64,000 bases of DNA from NCBI RefSeq assembly GCF_041929205.1, contig NZ_JBHFNT010000139.1. One strand, written 5' to 3'. The stretch's first letter is position 1. Every line of letters begins with the position of its first letter. Below, piece by piece: positions 42,882 to 50,932 of this stretch. This stretch comes from Floridanema evergladense (GTDB taxonomy: Bacteria; Cyanobacteriota; Cyanobacteriia; Cyanobacteriales; Aerosakkonemataceae). The position numbers and the translations under genes are program-made. The notes beneath the pieces were generated by a model that had not been told where the DNA came from, did no database searches, and worked only from the letters and a program-made list of their open reading frames with translations.

Positions 42882-44015
42882 ATGTTGAACGTAGAATTTA
42901 AAGTAGTTCACAAAGTTTTTGGGAGAATCCGCTTAAAAATTCCAATGTTAAAGAGCAATCCTGACTACGGATGGCTGTTAGAGAAATTGGTGAAGTCGAT
43001 CGAAATGGTGAAAGAGGTGAGGATTAATCCTTTAGCTTCTTCTTTAGTTGTGGAATACGATCGCCATGCAATTTCGGAAGCAGATTTGCAAGCTAAACTT
43101 GAGAGCGCGATTCACATTGCTAATCATCCAGTTTTGGCATTGCACCTCCAGCCATTTTTGGCTTATGAGGCGATCGATCTCAGTGAATATGAAGCGACTC
43201 AATTGACAGAAATTGAAGAATGGCTAGATAAACAAAAACCATTTGGAATTAAAGAATTGACGGGCTATGTTTTCCAGTTTCTCAAGAAAATAGTAAATTT
43301 TATCGTTCCTTCTTGGGTATTTAAAAAAATTGGTACAGCCTGTGAAGCAGCGACAAAAAACTGGCAGCATGATTGGCAGAAAATTAAACCCGAAGCGCAA
43401 GTAGAGGAATATACAAAGCTACGATATAGCAAATTGGAAGTTTGCGATCGTCTTTCAGAGCAAATCATCAATCATTCCCGAAAAGAAGCATTTGCGATCG
43501 GTAGTTTTGCCGCTTTGACAGAGTTAGGAAATGTGATTGTCGGAGAAGTGGGCGATAGTATAGAAACAATGACTTACGGGCTAAAAACCATTCACCGCAT
43601 TGGATTGTGCTACGGCTATGCTCCAGAAAGTCCTCAAGAGCAAGCCTTTGTTTGGGGAATTTTTAATATAGCAACTGCTCAAACAGAACAAGAGTGGGAG
43701 GAAGCGAGAAGAACTCTACAAAGCCTGAGTTTGAATCTTGATAAAGTAAACTTGGAAGAAGGCACGGTAGAAGATTTGACGGAGAAAAAGGCTAATCGAG
43801 AACTAATTGATTCTGCGGTTAAAGGGGCTATTTACACGCTAACTCAAAGCACTGCTTCTCAACTAATTCCGCTCTATAGTTTTGTCGTGGATACATTGGG
43901 AGATATGAGACTGATTGAGGGAATTGCTAAAGCTGCTAAACGTGAATATCAATTGCGATGGTTGTTAGATAATCAAAAAATTAGCTTTTTCAGCATAGCT
44001 CCTTCAACTAATTAG
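42882..44015 (+). CDS. HMA2-like domain plus EcsC-like protein, copy 1
   Basis: This is a 377-residue protein. Residues 1-75 are the HMA2-like domain (FKVVHKVFGRIRLKIPMLKS, then RINPLASSLVVEY), without CxxC. The remainder is mostly helical and contains TIHRIGLCYGYAPESPQEQA near 237-256, a hallmark of EcsC-type proteins. A hydrophobic patch (VFQFLKKIVNFIVPSWVF, near 128-145) suggests membrane contact. It is the first of a plus-strand series, with a related gene 235 bp downstream. EcsC proteins are linked to ABC transport or membrane function without a defined activity. I infer a role together with the divergent ATPase. Confidence 0.75.
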   Translation: MLNVEFKVVHKVFGRIRLKIPMLKSNPDYGWLLEKLVKSIEMVKEVRINPLASSLVVEYDRHAISEADLQAKLESAIHIANHPVLALHLQPFLAYEAIDLSEYEATQLTEIEEWLDKQKPFGIKELTGYVFQFLKKIVNFIVPSWVFKKIGTACEAATKNWQHDWQKIKPEAQVEEYTKLRYSKLEVCDRLSEQIINHSRKEAFAIGSFAALTELGNVIVGEVGDSIETMTYGLKTIHRIGLCYGYAPESPQEQAFVWGIFNIATAQTEQEWEEARRTLQSLSLNLDKVNLEEGTVEDLTEKKANRELIDSAVKGAIYTLTQSTASQLIPLYSFVVDTLGDMRLIEGIAKAAKREYQLRWLLDNQKISFFSIAPSTN

Positions 44016-44250
44016 AAAGCTTTCAAATGTGGCAATAAATCTCCCGTAAAACTTCCTGGCAAGGGGAGATTTATTGATTTAACAACCTAAATATTCTATA
44101 AAATTACATAATTGATTTAAGTTGATTATTCTAATATTGCATATTGCACCGTCAGCTAAACCTAAGATTATAAGATCCAAAAGTTACAAACTTGTGCAAA
44201 TTAATGAGAAAAAATTAATTTATTCTAAAGTCGAGAGAGGTACCTATTTT

Positions 44251-45423
44251 ATGTTGTCAAATCAACAGATATCTGATAAAGTTGCAGATAACCAAGTTGT
44301 AAATAATGAGGTAATTACAGAGGTAAAATTTAAAGTAATTCACAAAATTCCCGGACGTATCCGCCTGGAGATTCCCATACTGAAAAGTAATGATAACTAC
44401 AGGTTGGCGTTAGAGAAATTGGTGGAGTCTGTGGAGGGAGTGAAAGGAGTAAGAATTAATCCGATCGCTAGTTCCATTGTCATCAATTACGATCGCCACA
44501 CAATTTCGGAAGCAGATTTGGATTGCCAACTCGCCAAAGCAATCAAAGCTGTTAGTAAATCTCCTCTCACGTTGCAGCAAAAAGAAATTTTCAGTTATGA
44601 AGTAATTCAATTAACTGAATATGAATCAAAGCAATTCAAAGAGATTCTAGACTGGCTGGATGACAAGCCGTTCTGGTTGACGGAATTGCTGGGATATGTA
44701 TTAGCTGCTACTAAGGAATTAATAAGTTTGATAATTCCCGATTCAGTATTTACCGAAATGGGTGTAGCCTCCGACAAAGCGACGGCAAACTGGCAGCAAG
44801 ATTGGCAAGAACTCAAACGTAGAGCGTTAGTTGAAGATTATCATCAACTGCGTTCTGGTGATTTGGAAAAGTGCGATCGACTCGCAGAGCAAGTCACCAA
44901 GAGTGCGCTAGAGCAAGTTACAACTGAGGGAGGCATCACCGAAGTTGCAGAGATAGTCGGAGAAATAGTTAATGATGGGCTAACCCTGATATTAGGTTTG
45001 GTAACTATCCACCGGATTGGATTGTGCTACGGTTACGCCCCGGAAAATGTGCAAGAAAAAGCCTTTGCTTGGGGGGTGTTTAATGTTGGCATTGCTCAAA
45101 CCGAGCGAGAACGACAGGAAGCTAGGAAAAAAATCCAAAACTTGCGGTTGGCATTAGACGAACGAAAGTTGGAAAAAGAAACTTTGGAAGATTCGATCGA
45201 GGATGATACAGATGACTTACTGATTGATTCAGCGATCGAGCAGGTGCTTACCGGGCTAACAGAGGAAACACAGGGAGATTTGATTCCAGTTTTGAGCATT
45301 TTCCTCAGTTTGTGGGCAGATGACAGTATGATTTCCGAAATCAGTACAGCAGCACAGCGAGAATATCAATTGCGTTGGTTACTAGACAATCAAAAAATTG
45401 CCTGTGTCAATACAGTAAATTAG
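44251..45423 (+). CDS. HMA2-like domain plus EcsC-like protein, copy 2
   Basis: This is a 390-residue paralogue of the gene at 42882. The start is ATG 44251 (LSNQQISDKV), preceded by GAGAGAGGT; an upstream start at 44122 would add an unrelated leader. The HMA2-like domain is at about 28-100 (FKVIHKIPGRIRLEIPILKS, then RINPIASSIVINY). The EcsC-like core TIHRIGLCYGYAPENVQEKA is near 251-270, and the shared C-terminus includes EYQLRWLLDNQKI. Between them lies a membrane-proximal helix (LGYVLAATKELISLIIP). Its stop overlaps the ribosome site of the downstream kinase gene, so the two are coupled. Confidence 0.76.
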   Translation: MLSNQQISDKVADNQVVNNEVITEVKFKVIHKIPGRIRLEIPILKSNDNYRLALEKLVESVEGVKGVRINPIASSIVINYDRHTISEADLDCQLAKAIKAVSKSPLTLQQKEIFSYEVIQLTEYESKQFKEILDWLDDKPFWLTELLGYVLAATKELISLIIPDSVFTEMGVASDKATANWQQDWQELKRRALVEDYHQLRSGDLEKCDRLAEQVTKSALEQVTTEGGITEVAEIVGEIVNDGLTLILGLVTIHRIGLCYGYAPENVQEKAFAWGVFNVGIAQTERERQEARKKIQNLRLALDERKLEKETLEDSIEDDTDDLLIDSAIEQVLTGLTEETQGDLIPVLSIFLSLWADDSMISEISTAAQREYQLRWLLDNQKIACVNTVN

Positions 45424-45435
45424 GAGGCGGCTTAA

Positions 45436-46929
45436 GTGATTACAACTTTCTTACCCCAACCCAGTACCCACCTGAAGCGAGCGAAAGTCTTTCAGAAAGC
45501 TAGTTTAATTTTTAATCCCGTTTGTGGACAAGGGGATGCCAATCAAATTTTGGCAAATATTAAATCGCTTTTAGAACCGCACTTACAGCTAGATGTGCGC
45601 TTGACTACAAAAGAGGTGGGGGCGGATGTTTTGGCGAAAGAAGCGATCGCCCAAGGCGCAGAATTAATTATCGCTGCTGGTGGAGATGGTACAGTTTCCG
45701 CTGCTGCTACTGCGGTGGTAAACACAGGCATTCCTTTAGCAGTGATTCCTCGCGGTACGGCTAACGCTTTCGTGAATGGTTTAGGTTTACCGAATACGGT
45801 GGAAAAAGCTTGTATTGCTATTCTCCAGGGTGCAACTCGCACGATCGGAACAGTAGATTGTAATGGAAAATTGATGTTGCTGTTAGCGGGGATTGGCTTT
45901 GAGGCGGATACAGTGCAATCTGCCGATCGCCAACGCAAAAATCAGTTTGGCATCATGGCTTACATTTTCGCAGGTTTGGAACAATTGCAAAACTTGCGTA
46001 ACTTTCAAGCTACTCTAGAAACAAATCGAGAAACAATTACAGTTCCAGCAGCAGCGATTACCGTTGCGAGTATTGCCCCACCAACTTCAATTTTGGCACA
46101 GGGATCGGGGGAAATGCGCCCCGATGACGGATTATTTGATATTACGATCGTCTCTCCTCCTACCGCTTTGGATGCTCTCACCACTGCAATGGAACTGCTG
46201 GAAAATGGACTAGTACACAGTAGCAGTGAAGACGCTCACATTGGATATTTGCGATCGAATAAAGTTACAATTACCACCGATCCACCGCAGCAAATCACTA
46301 TTGATGGCGAAATGTTTGGTACTACTCCAGTAACTTTTGAGGTATTACCTCAAAGTTTAAAAGTAGTGACGGATTACAATCGAGCGATCGCCCAACAGCA
46401 AAAATTAGTCGGACTCTCAGGTGTAAATATAGTAGAAAAACAAAATGCTTCTCTCAAAGAGGTAGTTCTTGATTATTTCTTACCTATCAATCCGTTAGAG
46501 GTGCTGTTAGAGGAATTTTTCCAGCTTGTGCAAGCAGCGATTAATCTTTGGCACAAGTTGACATCTGCGATTAAACATTCTGCGATTGCTGTTTGGGAGT
46601 GGGGAAAACAAATTTTTTATGAGTTGATTTGGGAGATCGATCGACTAATTAAATCTTTAGCAAATCCCCAACCGGAGAAAGAAAAAAATCTCGCTTCTTC
46701 AATTAGCATTGCTCACAAAACCAACGGACGCATTCGGCTAAAAATTCCCCGCTTATCTTTTGATTCTAATTATGCTGAAAAGTTGCGCTCAAAACTACAA
46801 ACTTTAGTTGGTATTCAAGAAATTCATATTAATCAGCTAGCAGCTTCGATCGCCATTAATTTCGATCGCGATCGACCTATCTCAGAAGTAGAGCCACAAA
46901 TTCTATCCACAGTTGCTCAAATTGCCTAA
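45436..46929 (+). CDS. Diacylglycerol kinase-like enzyme fused to an HMA2-like domain
   Basis: This is a 497-residue protein with a GTG start; the AGGAGG ribosome site overlaps the previous stop codon. Residues 18-310 are a YegS/DAGK-type lipid kinase: LIFNPVCGQG, then the glycine-rich AAGGDGTVSAAATAVV near 80-95, and PRGTANAFVNGLGLP near 105-119. A helical, partly hydrophobic linker (340-420) leads to a C-terminal HMA2-like domain (SIAHKTNGRIRLKIPRLSFD, then NQLAASIAINFD), like those of the ATPase and two EcsC-like genes nearby. It would phosphorylate a lipid or sphingoid base at the membrane. The fusion is unusual. Confidence 0.82.
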   Translation: MITTFLPQPSTHLKRAKVFQKASLIFNPVCGQGDANQILANIKSLLEPHLQLDVRLTTKEVGADVLAKEAIAQGAELIIAAGGDGTVSAAATAVVNTGIPLAVIPRGTANAFVNGLGLPNTVEKACIAILQGATRTIGTVDCNGKLMLLLAGIGFEADTVQSADRQRKNQFGIMAYIFAGLEQLQNLRNFQATLETNRETITVPAAAITVASIAPPTSILAQGSGEMRPDDGLFDITIVSPPTALDALTTAMELLENGLVHSSSEDAHIGYLRSNKVTITTDPPQQITIDGEMFGTTPVTFEVLPQSLKVVTDYNRAIAQQQKLVGLSGVNIVEKQNASLKEVVLDYFLPINPLEVLLEEFFQLVQAAINLWHKLTSAIKHSAIAVWEWGKQIFYELIWEIDRLIKSLANPQPEKEKNLASSISIAHKTNGRIRLKIPRLSFDSNYAEKLRSKLQTLVGIQEIHINQLAASIAINFDRDRPISEVEPQILSTVAQIA

Positions 46930-46938
46930 AAGCAAAAT

Positions 46939-46962
46939 GTAAGGGCGGGTTTTCGCCCCTAC
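46939..46962 (+). terminator. Hairpin terminator candidate
   Basis: GTAAGGGCG pairs with CGCCCCTAC (one A-C mismatch) around a 6-nt T/G loop, ten bases after the kinase stop codon. It is a common dispersed hairpin type in cyanobacteria and has no following U-tract. Confidence 0.45.
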
Positions 46963-46986
46963 AAACAACTCAAAACTTAATTAACT

Positions 46987-47832
46987 ATGTCTCACAAATC
47001 TCACAATTCAGAGTCTGACAAAGACAAATCTCACAATCCGTTTGATGACCTATTTCATCACTTACACCATACTGTCGATCGAACAGTCCAACAAGCTAAT
47101 GACTTAGCTACTCAAGCCTCCAACACAGTCCAAGATATTAGTAAACAAGCCGTGGACGGTGTGAATGCTGTAGTCAGCGATCCCAATCAGCTGGTAAAAC
47201 AGACTGTAGACGGTGTAAATGCTGTAGTCAGCGATCCCAATCAGCTGGTAAACCAAGCATCGGAACAACTGAAGCAAGCAACCGATCTAGCTGCAAAACA
47301 AGCGTCGGAACAACTGAAGATAGTAGCCGATTTAACCGCAGATCAACTTAACCAAGTATCTGAGCATCCCACCAAACTGGTTGATATGGGGGCGGGAATG
47401 GCTGGAGGCATGGCAGGCGGGGCTGTAGGCGAGGTGATTGGAGGTACGATCGGTGCAGTGGGAGGCCCAGTAGGTGTAATTATCGGTGCGGAAGCGGGTG
47501 GATTAGTAGGGCAAGTAATTGCTACACAGCAATCTAGTCATCTTTCCCATCATCTTTTACATCCTGGGGAAAAAGAAACAGGTATCACTGAAGAAGAATT
47601 TACAGAAGCATTGCAAAAAAAAGGTGCAGAACACATTGGCGAATCATTGGGGGAAACTGCTGGTGTCTTTGTAGATCAAACTGCGCTCTCTGGGTTGGGT
47701 GGTGGTATAGGTAAGGCGATCGGAGGTAATTTAGGCAAGTTAGCTGGAGACATTGCCTTCAAACAAGATGGTAGTCATCATCAGGATACTACTTCAACTC
47801 AGGACTCGAATCTTAGTAAGGGCAATTCATGA
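46987..47832 (+). CDS. Glycine-zipper protein with amphipathic heptad region
   Basis: This is a 281-residue protein. The first 130 residues are polar and helical, with a His-rich start and two tandem copies of a 19-residue unit (VDGVNAVVSDPNQLVK/N). The middle (about 135-185) is an Ala/Gly zipper: MAGGMAGGAVGEVIGGTIG followed by AVGGPVGVIIGAEAGGLVG. A second glycine-rich stretch (GLGGGIGKAIGGNLGKLAGD) lies near 235. Such zippers form membrane-inserted helical packing. No family function is known to me. It follows the kinase gene by 57 bp, with a hairpin between them, so it may be a separate transcript. Confidence 0.6.
   Translation: MSHKSHNSESDKDKSHNPFDDLFHHLHHTVDRTVQQANDLATQASNTVQDISKQAVDGVNAVVSDPNQLVKQTVDGVNAVVSDPNQLVNQASEQLKQATDLAAKQASEQLKIVADLTADQLNQVSEHPTKLVDMGAGMAGGMAGGAVGEVIGGTIGAVGGPVGVIIGAEAGGLVGQVIATQQSSHLSHHLLHPGEKETGITEEEFTEALQKKGAEHIGESLGETAGVFVDQTALSGLGGGIGKAIGGNLGKLAGDIAFKQDGSHHQDTTSTQDSNLSKGNS
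47155..47268 (+). repeat. 57-bp in-frame tandem duplication
   Basis: Two copies of a unit around GTAGACGGTGTAAATGCTGT and CAGCGATCCCAATCAGCTGG lie inside the glycine-zipper gene and encode the repeated VDGVNAVVSDPNQLV segment. The copies differ at only a few bases, so the duplication is recent. Confidence 0.8.
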
Positions 47833-48075
47833 ATTGCTCTTACTTTCTTGCTGTCCCCTTTCATACTGTCGGAACTTTATTCTTTGCTAATCGTTGAAAC
47901 GTGCATCTCGCCTAGCGGGTAGCACTAAGTATTCATAGAAATTCGGAACTCTTAATATCAAATTCGGGTTAGTTACCCTCGTATCTTTTGGCGATCGAAA
48001 AGGACTAAAGAATAACAGGGGTATTGAAGCGGATTTGGTATAAATCCTAATTTTCAAACTAGAGGCATTGACTGT

Positions 48076-49518
48076 ATGAAGATTACTGAATTAGAAGAAC
48101 AGAACCTTCAGAATTCCAAAAAAACCTTGCAAGAATATATAGATGAAACTCCACCCCGCCCATTAAGCGATATGCAATGGCGGTTGTGGGGAGTAGCTGC
48201 AATGGGCAAATTTTTTGAAGGGGCGGTGGTATTTACTACGGGTGTGGCTCTGCCCTTGATTGAAAAGCAGTATAATTTACCTGCCACTTTGAAAGGAACT
48301 GTGGCTGCGGCTACTTTGTTCGGTATTTTGGTTGGTGCTTCTTTATTTGGGAATATAGCCGATCGCTTGGGCAGAAAGTTCGTCTTCGTTCTAGAATCAG
48401 CCCTGTTTACAGTATTTATCGGCTTGGCGGCTCTGTCATGGAACATTCCGGCTTTAATTTTCTTCCTGTTTTGTGTGGGGATGTCTCTGGGTTCAGATTA
48501 TCCCACCGCACACATAATGATTTCCGAAGCAATGCCGAGCAGCTTTCGAGGGCGGATGGTACTTGCGGCATTTAGCTTTCAGGCTCTCGGCTCTCTAGGC
48601 GGAGTGTTAGTCGGTTTGCTGATGCTCAACATTTATCCTGAAGTGGGAGCATGGCGCTGGATGTATGCTATTTGGGTGATTCCGTCATTAATTGTCTTGC
48701 TGATTCGGACTACGTTGCCGGAAAGCGCTCTCTGGCTGTTGTCTCGCGATCGCATTGAAGACGCACACCGCAGCGCCGATAAGCTGTTAAGACGTTCGGT
48801 AGAAATTGCCCCTCCACCACCAAAAGAACAAGCTCCGCAACGAAATTTCGGCGATCTCTTTTCGCCAAGATACATCAGAGCCACAATTTTAGCTGCTGTA
48901 CCTTGGTTATTGCAAGACCTTTCTACTTACGGAATTGGCATTTTTACCCCGTCAATTTTGGCAACTTTGTTTACTAAAACCGAACCGAATTTTATTCTGC
49001 GCGATTTAGCTGCGACAAAGGGATCGGGAACGATCGATCTACTTTTAGTATTAGGTTTTGCTGCCTCTGTTCCGCTGGTTGATTGGGTAGGACGTATTCC
49101 TTTACAAATTATTGGGTTTATTGGTTGTGCGGCGGGGTTGGCGATCGCTTCTCTTAGTGCTGGAGTTCCCGCAGGTGATGAGAGAACCATCCTAGTTTTT
49201 GTTGGTTTTATGTTATTTAATTTCATGACTAATTTAGGCCCAAATGCCATGACTTATGTAATAGCTGGGGAAATTTTTCCCACTGAAATTCGGGGTGCTG
49301 GTGCTGGTTTTGCCGCCTCTTTCGCCAAAATTGGGGCTGTTTCCACAGCGTTTTTCTTCCCCATTCTTCGCAAGAATATCGGTACTTCTAATCTCTTACA
49401 CATCCTAGTTTTTACTTCTTTGTTAGGAGCATTGGTTACTTTCCTATTTCGCATTGAACCAAAAGGCAAAAGTTTGGAAACATTGGGTAACGGTAAACCA
49501 ACTTTTAATGCCCGCTAG
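48076..49518 (+). CDS. MFS transporter, sugar/organic-acid porter type
   Basis: This 480-residue protein has twelve membrane helices and MFS signatures: GNIADRLGRKFVF near 96 (loop 2-3), PTAHIMISEAMPSSFRGRMV near 143-162 and, in the second half, DWVGRIPLQIIGF near 337 and AGEIFPTEIRGAGAGFAAS near 397. A long loop with a PPPPKEQAPQ segment separates the halves. The SP-like ESALWLLSRDR after helix 6 suggests a sugar, inorganic-phosphate or organic-acid substrate. The substrate is not predictable. The 47833-48075 spacer before it shows no clear element. Confidence 0.82.
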   Translation: MKITELEEQNLQNSKKTLQEYIDETPPRPLSDMQWRLWGVAAMGKFFEGAVVFTTGVALPLIEKQYNLPATLKGTVAAATLFGILVGASLFGNIADRLGRKFVFVLESALFTVFIGLAALSWNIPALIFFLFCVGMSLGSDYPTAHIMISEAMPSSFRGRMVLAAFSFQALGSLGGVLVGLLMLNIYPEVGAWRWMYAIWVIPSLIVLLIRTTLPESALWLLSRDRIEDAHRSADKLLRRSVEIAPPPPKEQAPQRNFGDLFSPRYIRATILAAVPWLLQDLSTYGIGIFTPSILATLFTKTEPNFILRDLAATKGSGTIDLLLVLGFAASVPLVDWVGRIPLQIIGFIGCAAGLAIASLSAGVPAGDERTILVFVGFMLFNFMTNLGPNAMTYVIAGEIFPTEIRGAGAGFAASFAKIGAVSTAFFFPILRKNIGTSNLLHILVFTSLLGALVTFLFRIEPKGKSLETLGNGKPTFNAR

Positions 49519-49893
49519 AAATAGTTATGAGTTCTAAGTTATGAGTTTTGAGTTAATTAATAACTTAAAACTCATAACTTAGAACTTAAAATTAACGAAA
49601 GTTTTCAGTTATCACCTTTAGGACTTACACAAAGGAAATTTAATATTAATCTAAAAATCAAACATCATACTTCTACCAAAGGAATGAAAGTAGCTTTAAA
49701 TAATCTATAAATTGGAATACAAATAGTACAAAAAACTCGATGTAACGCAGAAATCCTCCCTAAGATTGATAGCACTCAGTAATAAATTTTACCTGCACCA
49801 TTAGAAAAAATTCCCTTTCCTAAAATGTACGTTGCTGGAGAATTTAAGATACATTATAGGTACGTTGTTGCGCTTCAGCGCTCTTACTAACAT
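49519..49893. other. Gene-free stretch with palindromes
   Basis: This convergent gap follows the MFS gene. A long imperfect palindrome (49530-49586) has arms AGTTCTAAGTTATGAGTTTT and their complement around a short AT loop, and could serve as a bidirectional terminator. Near the end, TACGTTGTTGCGCTTCAGCG (49861-49880) is a copy of the left arm of the hairpin that follows the RTX genes. Nothing else is recognised. Confidence 0.6.
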
Positions 49894-50304
49894 TTATTCT
49901 CGACGTTCTTGATAATCTTCGGAAGAAGTTGGGTCTAATTCCCAGCGGCGATCGTCCCTTTCATCTAAAATTTCAGTAGTGCGGAGGAAAGCGCGATCGT
50001 CCATTTCCAAACCCACAGCAGCACCCAATTCCTCAACAATACTCTGATCGGGAGTAGCAACAGTTCCACCTACAGCTTCTTCACCTTCACTATCAGCTAA
50101 TTCCCACGCAGCATCCACATCACCACCACTTAATTCGGGACTAGTCGAAGTGTATTGTTTCTCCTCATCCCGCAGTCTGCGCGTACCAATATTATATCCC
50201 GGCTCTGGCTTAATTCCAGTTCCGTAAGACTCGGTGATTTCTTGCGGTAAATCAGAAATTACTTCTTCGTTATTGTTTAGGTTCTTATCTGTTTTGTCAG
50301 CCAT
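49894..50304 (-). CDS. DUF6335 family protein
   Basis: This is a 136-residue acidic, soluble protein. The family signature is QEITESYGTGIKPEPGYNIG (near 21-40), followed by SPELSGGDVDAAWELADS and GEEAVGGTVATPDQSIVEE and the C-terminal RRWELDPTSSEDY. It is found almost only in cyanobacteria, and the function is unknown. RBS GAAGGAGCG lies before the start. It is divergent from the DUF2267 gene 181 bp away. Its place at the head of the stress-type run suggests, but does not show, a stress role. Confidence 0.85.
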   Translation of the reverse strand: MADKTDKNLNNNEEVISDLPQEITESYGTGIKPEPGYNIGTRRLRDEEKQYTSTSPELSGGDVDAAWELADSEGEEAVGGTVATPDQSIVEELGAAVGLEMDDRAFLRTTEILDERDDRRWELDPTSSEDYQERRE

Positions 50305-50485
50305 AATACACGCTCCTTCTATTTTTCTAGGTTAGTTTCTTGCGCCAAAAATTATGTCTGACTTTAGAGCGAAACCGATCTATCTCTTTTGAATGACGAG
50401 AACTCAGAGCGAAAATACATAACCTAGTAAGAGATCCGACGAGAGATTGCAACTTTTGTTGAGATAAAAAACATCTGAGGATGCC

Positions 50486-50896
50486 ATGAAACGTGATGAA
50501 TTTGTTAAGCACGTTCAAAGTGTTGCCCAGCTTGGTTCTCGTGAAGAAGCAGAACTTGCTGTTCGTGCTACTTTAGAAACTTTAAAAGAACGTATTGTTG
50601 GCGATGAAGCTAAAGATTTAGCTTCTCAATTACCAGCAGAAATTGGCGAGTATTTACGTGGTAGAGAAGGAGAAAATGGGCAAGCCTTTTCTCTACAAGA
50701 ATTTTATCAAAAGGTTGCCGAAAAAGAAAGTGTAGATCCAGTGACAGCTGCTACTCATGCGCGTGCTGTTTTCTCAGTTTTAAATACTGCCGTTACACCT
50801 GGGGAATTTGCAGATATTCGCGCTAATCTTTCGCCGGATTATTTGGACTTATTACCTTCAGCTAACCCCAGTTCACAAGTAGTTTCTGGAAGTTGA
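50486..50896 (+). CDS. DUF2267 family protein
   Basis: This 136-residue helical protein has the DUF2267 pattern: MKRDEFVKHVQSVA at the start, AELAVRATLETLKERIVGDE (near 22-41), LASQLPAEIGEYLRG, then FSLQEFYQKVAEKE and HARAVFSVL. The function is unknown. Such genes are often found with general-stress genes. It starts the plus-strand run that continues with the PfpI fusion 36 bp downstream. The start follows an AAAACATCTGAGGATGCC leader containing TGAGGA. Confidence 0.85.
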   Translation: MKRDEFVKHVQSVAQLGSREEAELAVRATLETLKERIVGDEAKDLASQLPAEIGEYLRGREGENGQAFSLQEFYQKVAEKESVDPVTAATHARAVFSVLNTAVTPGEFADIRANLSPDYLDLLPSANPSSQVVSGS

Positions 50897-50932
50897 ATTG
50901 AACAAATTTTACCAACACTTTGAGGAAATAAA

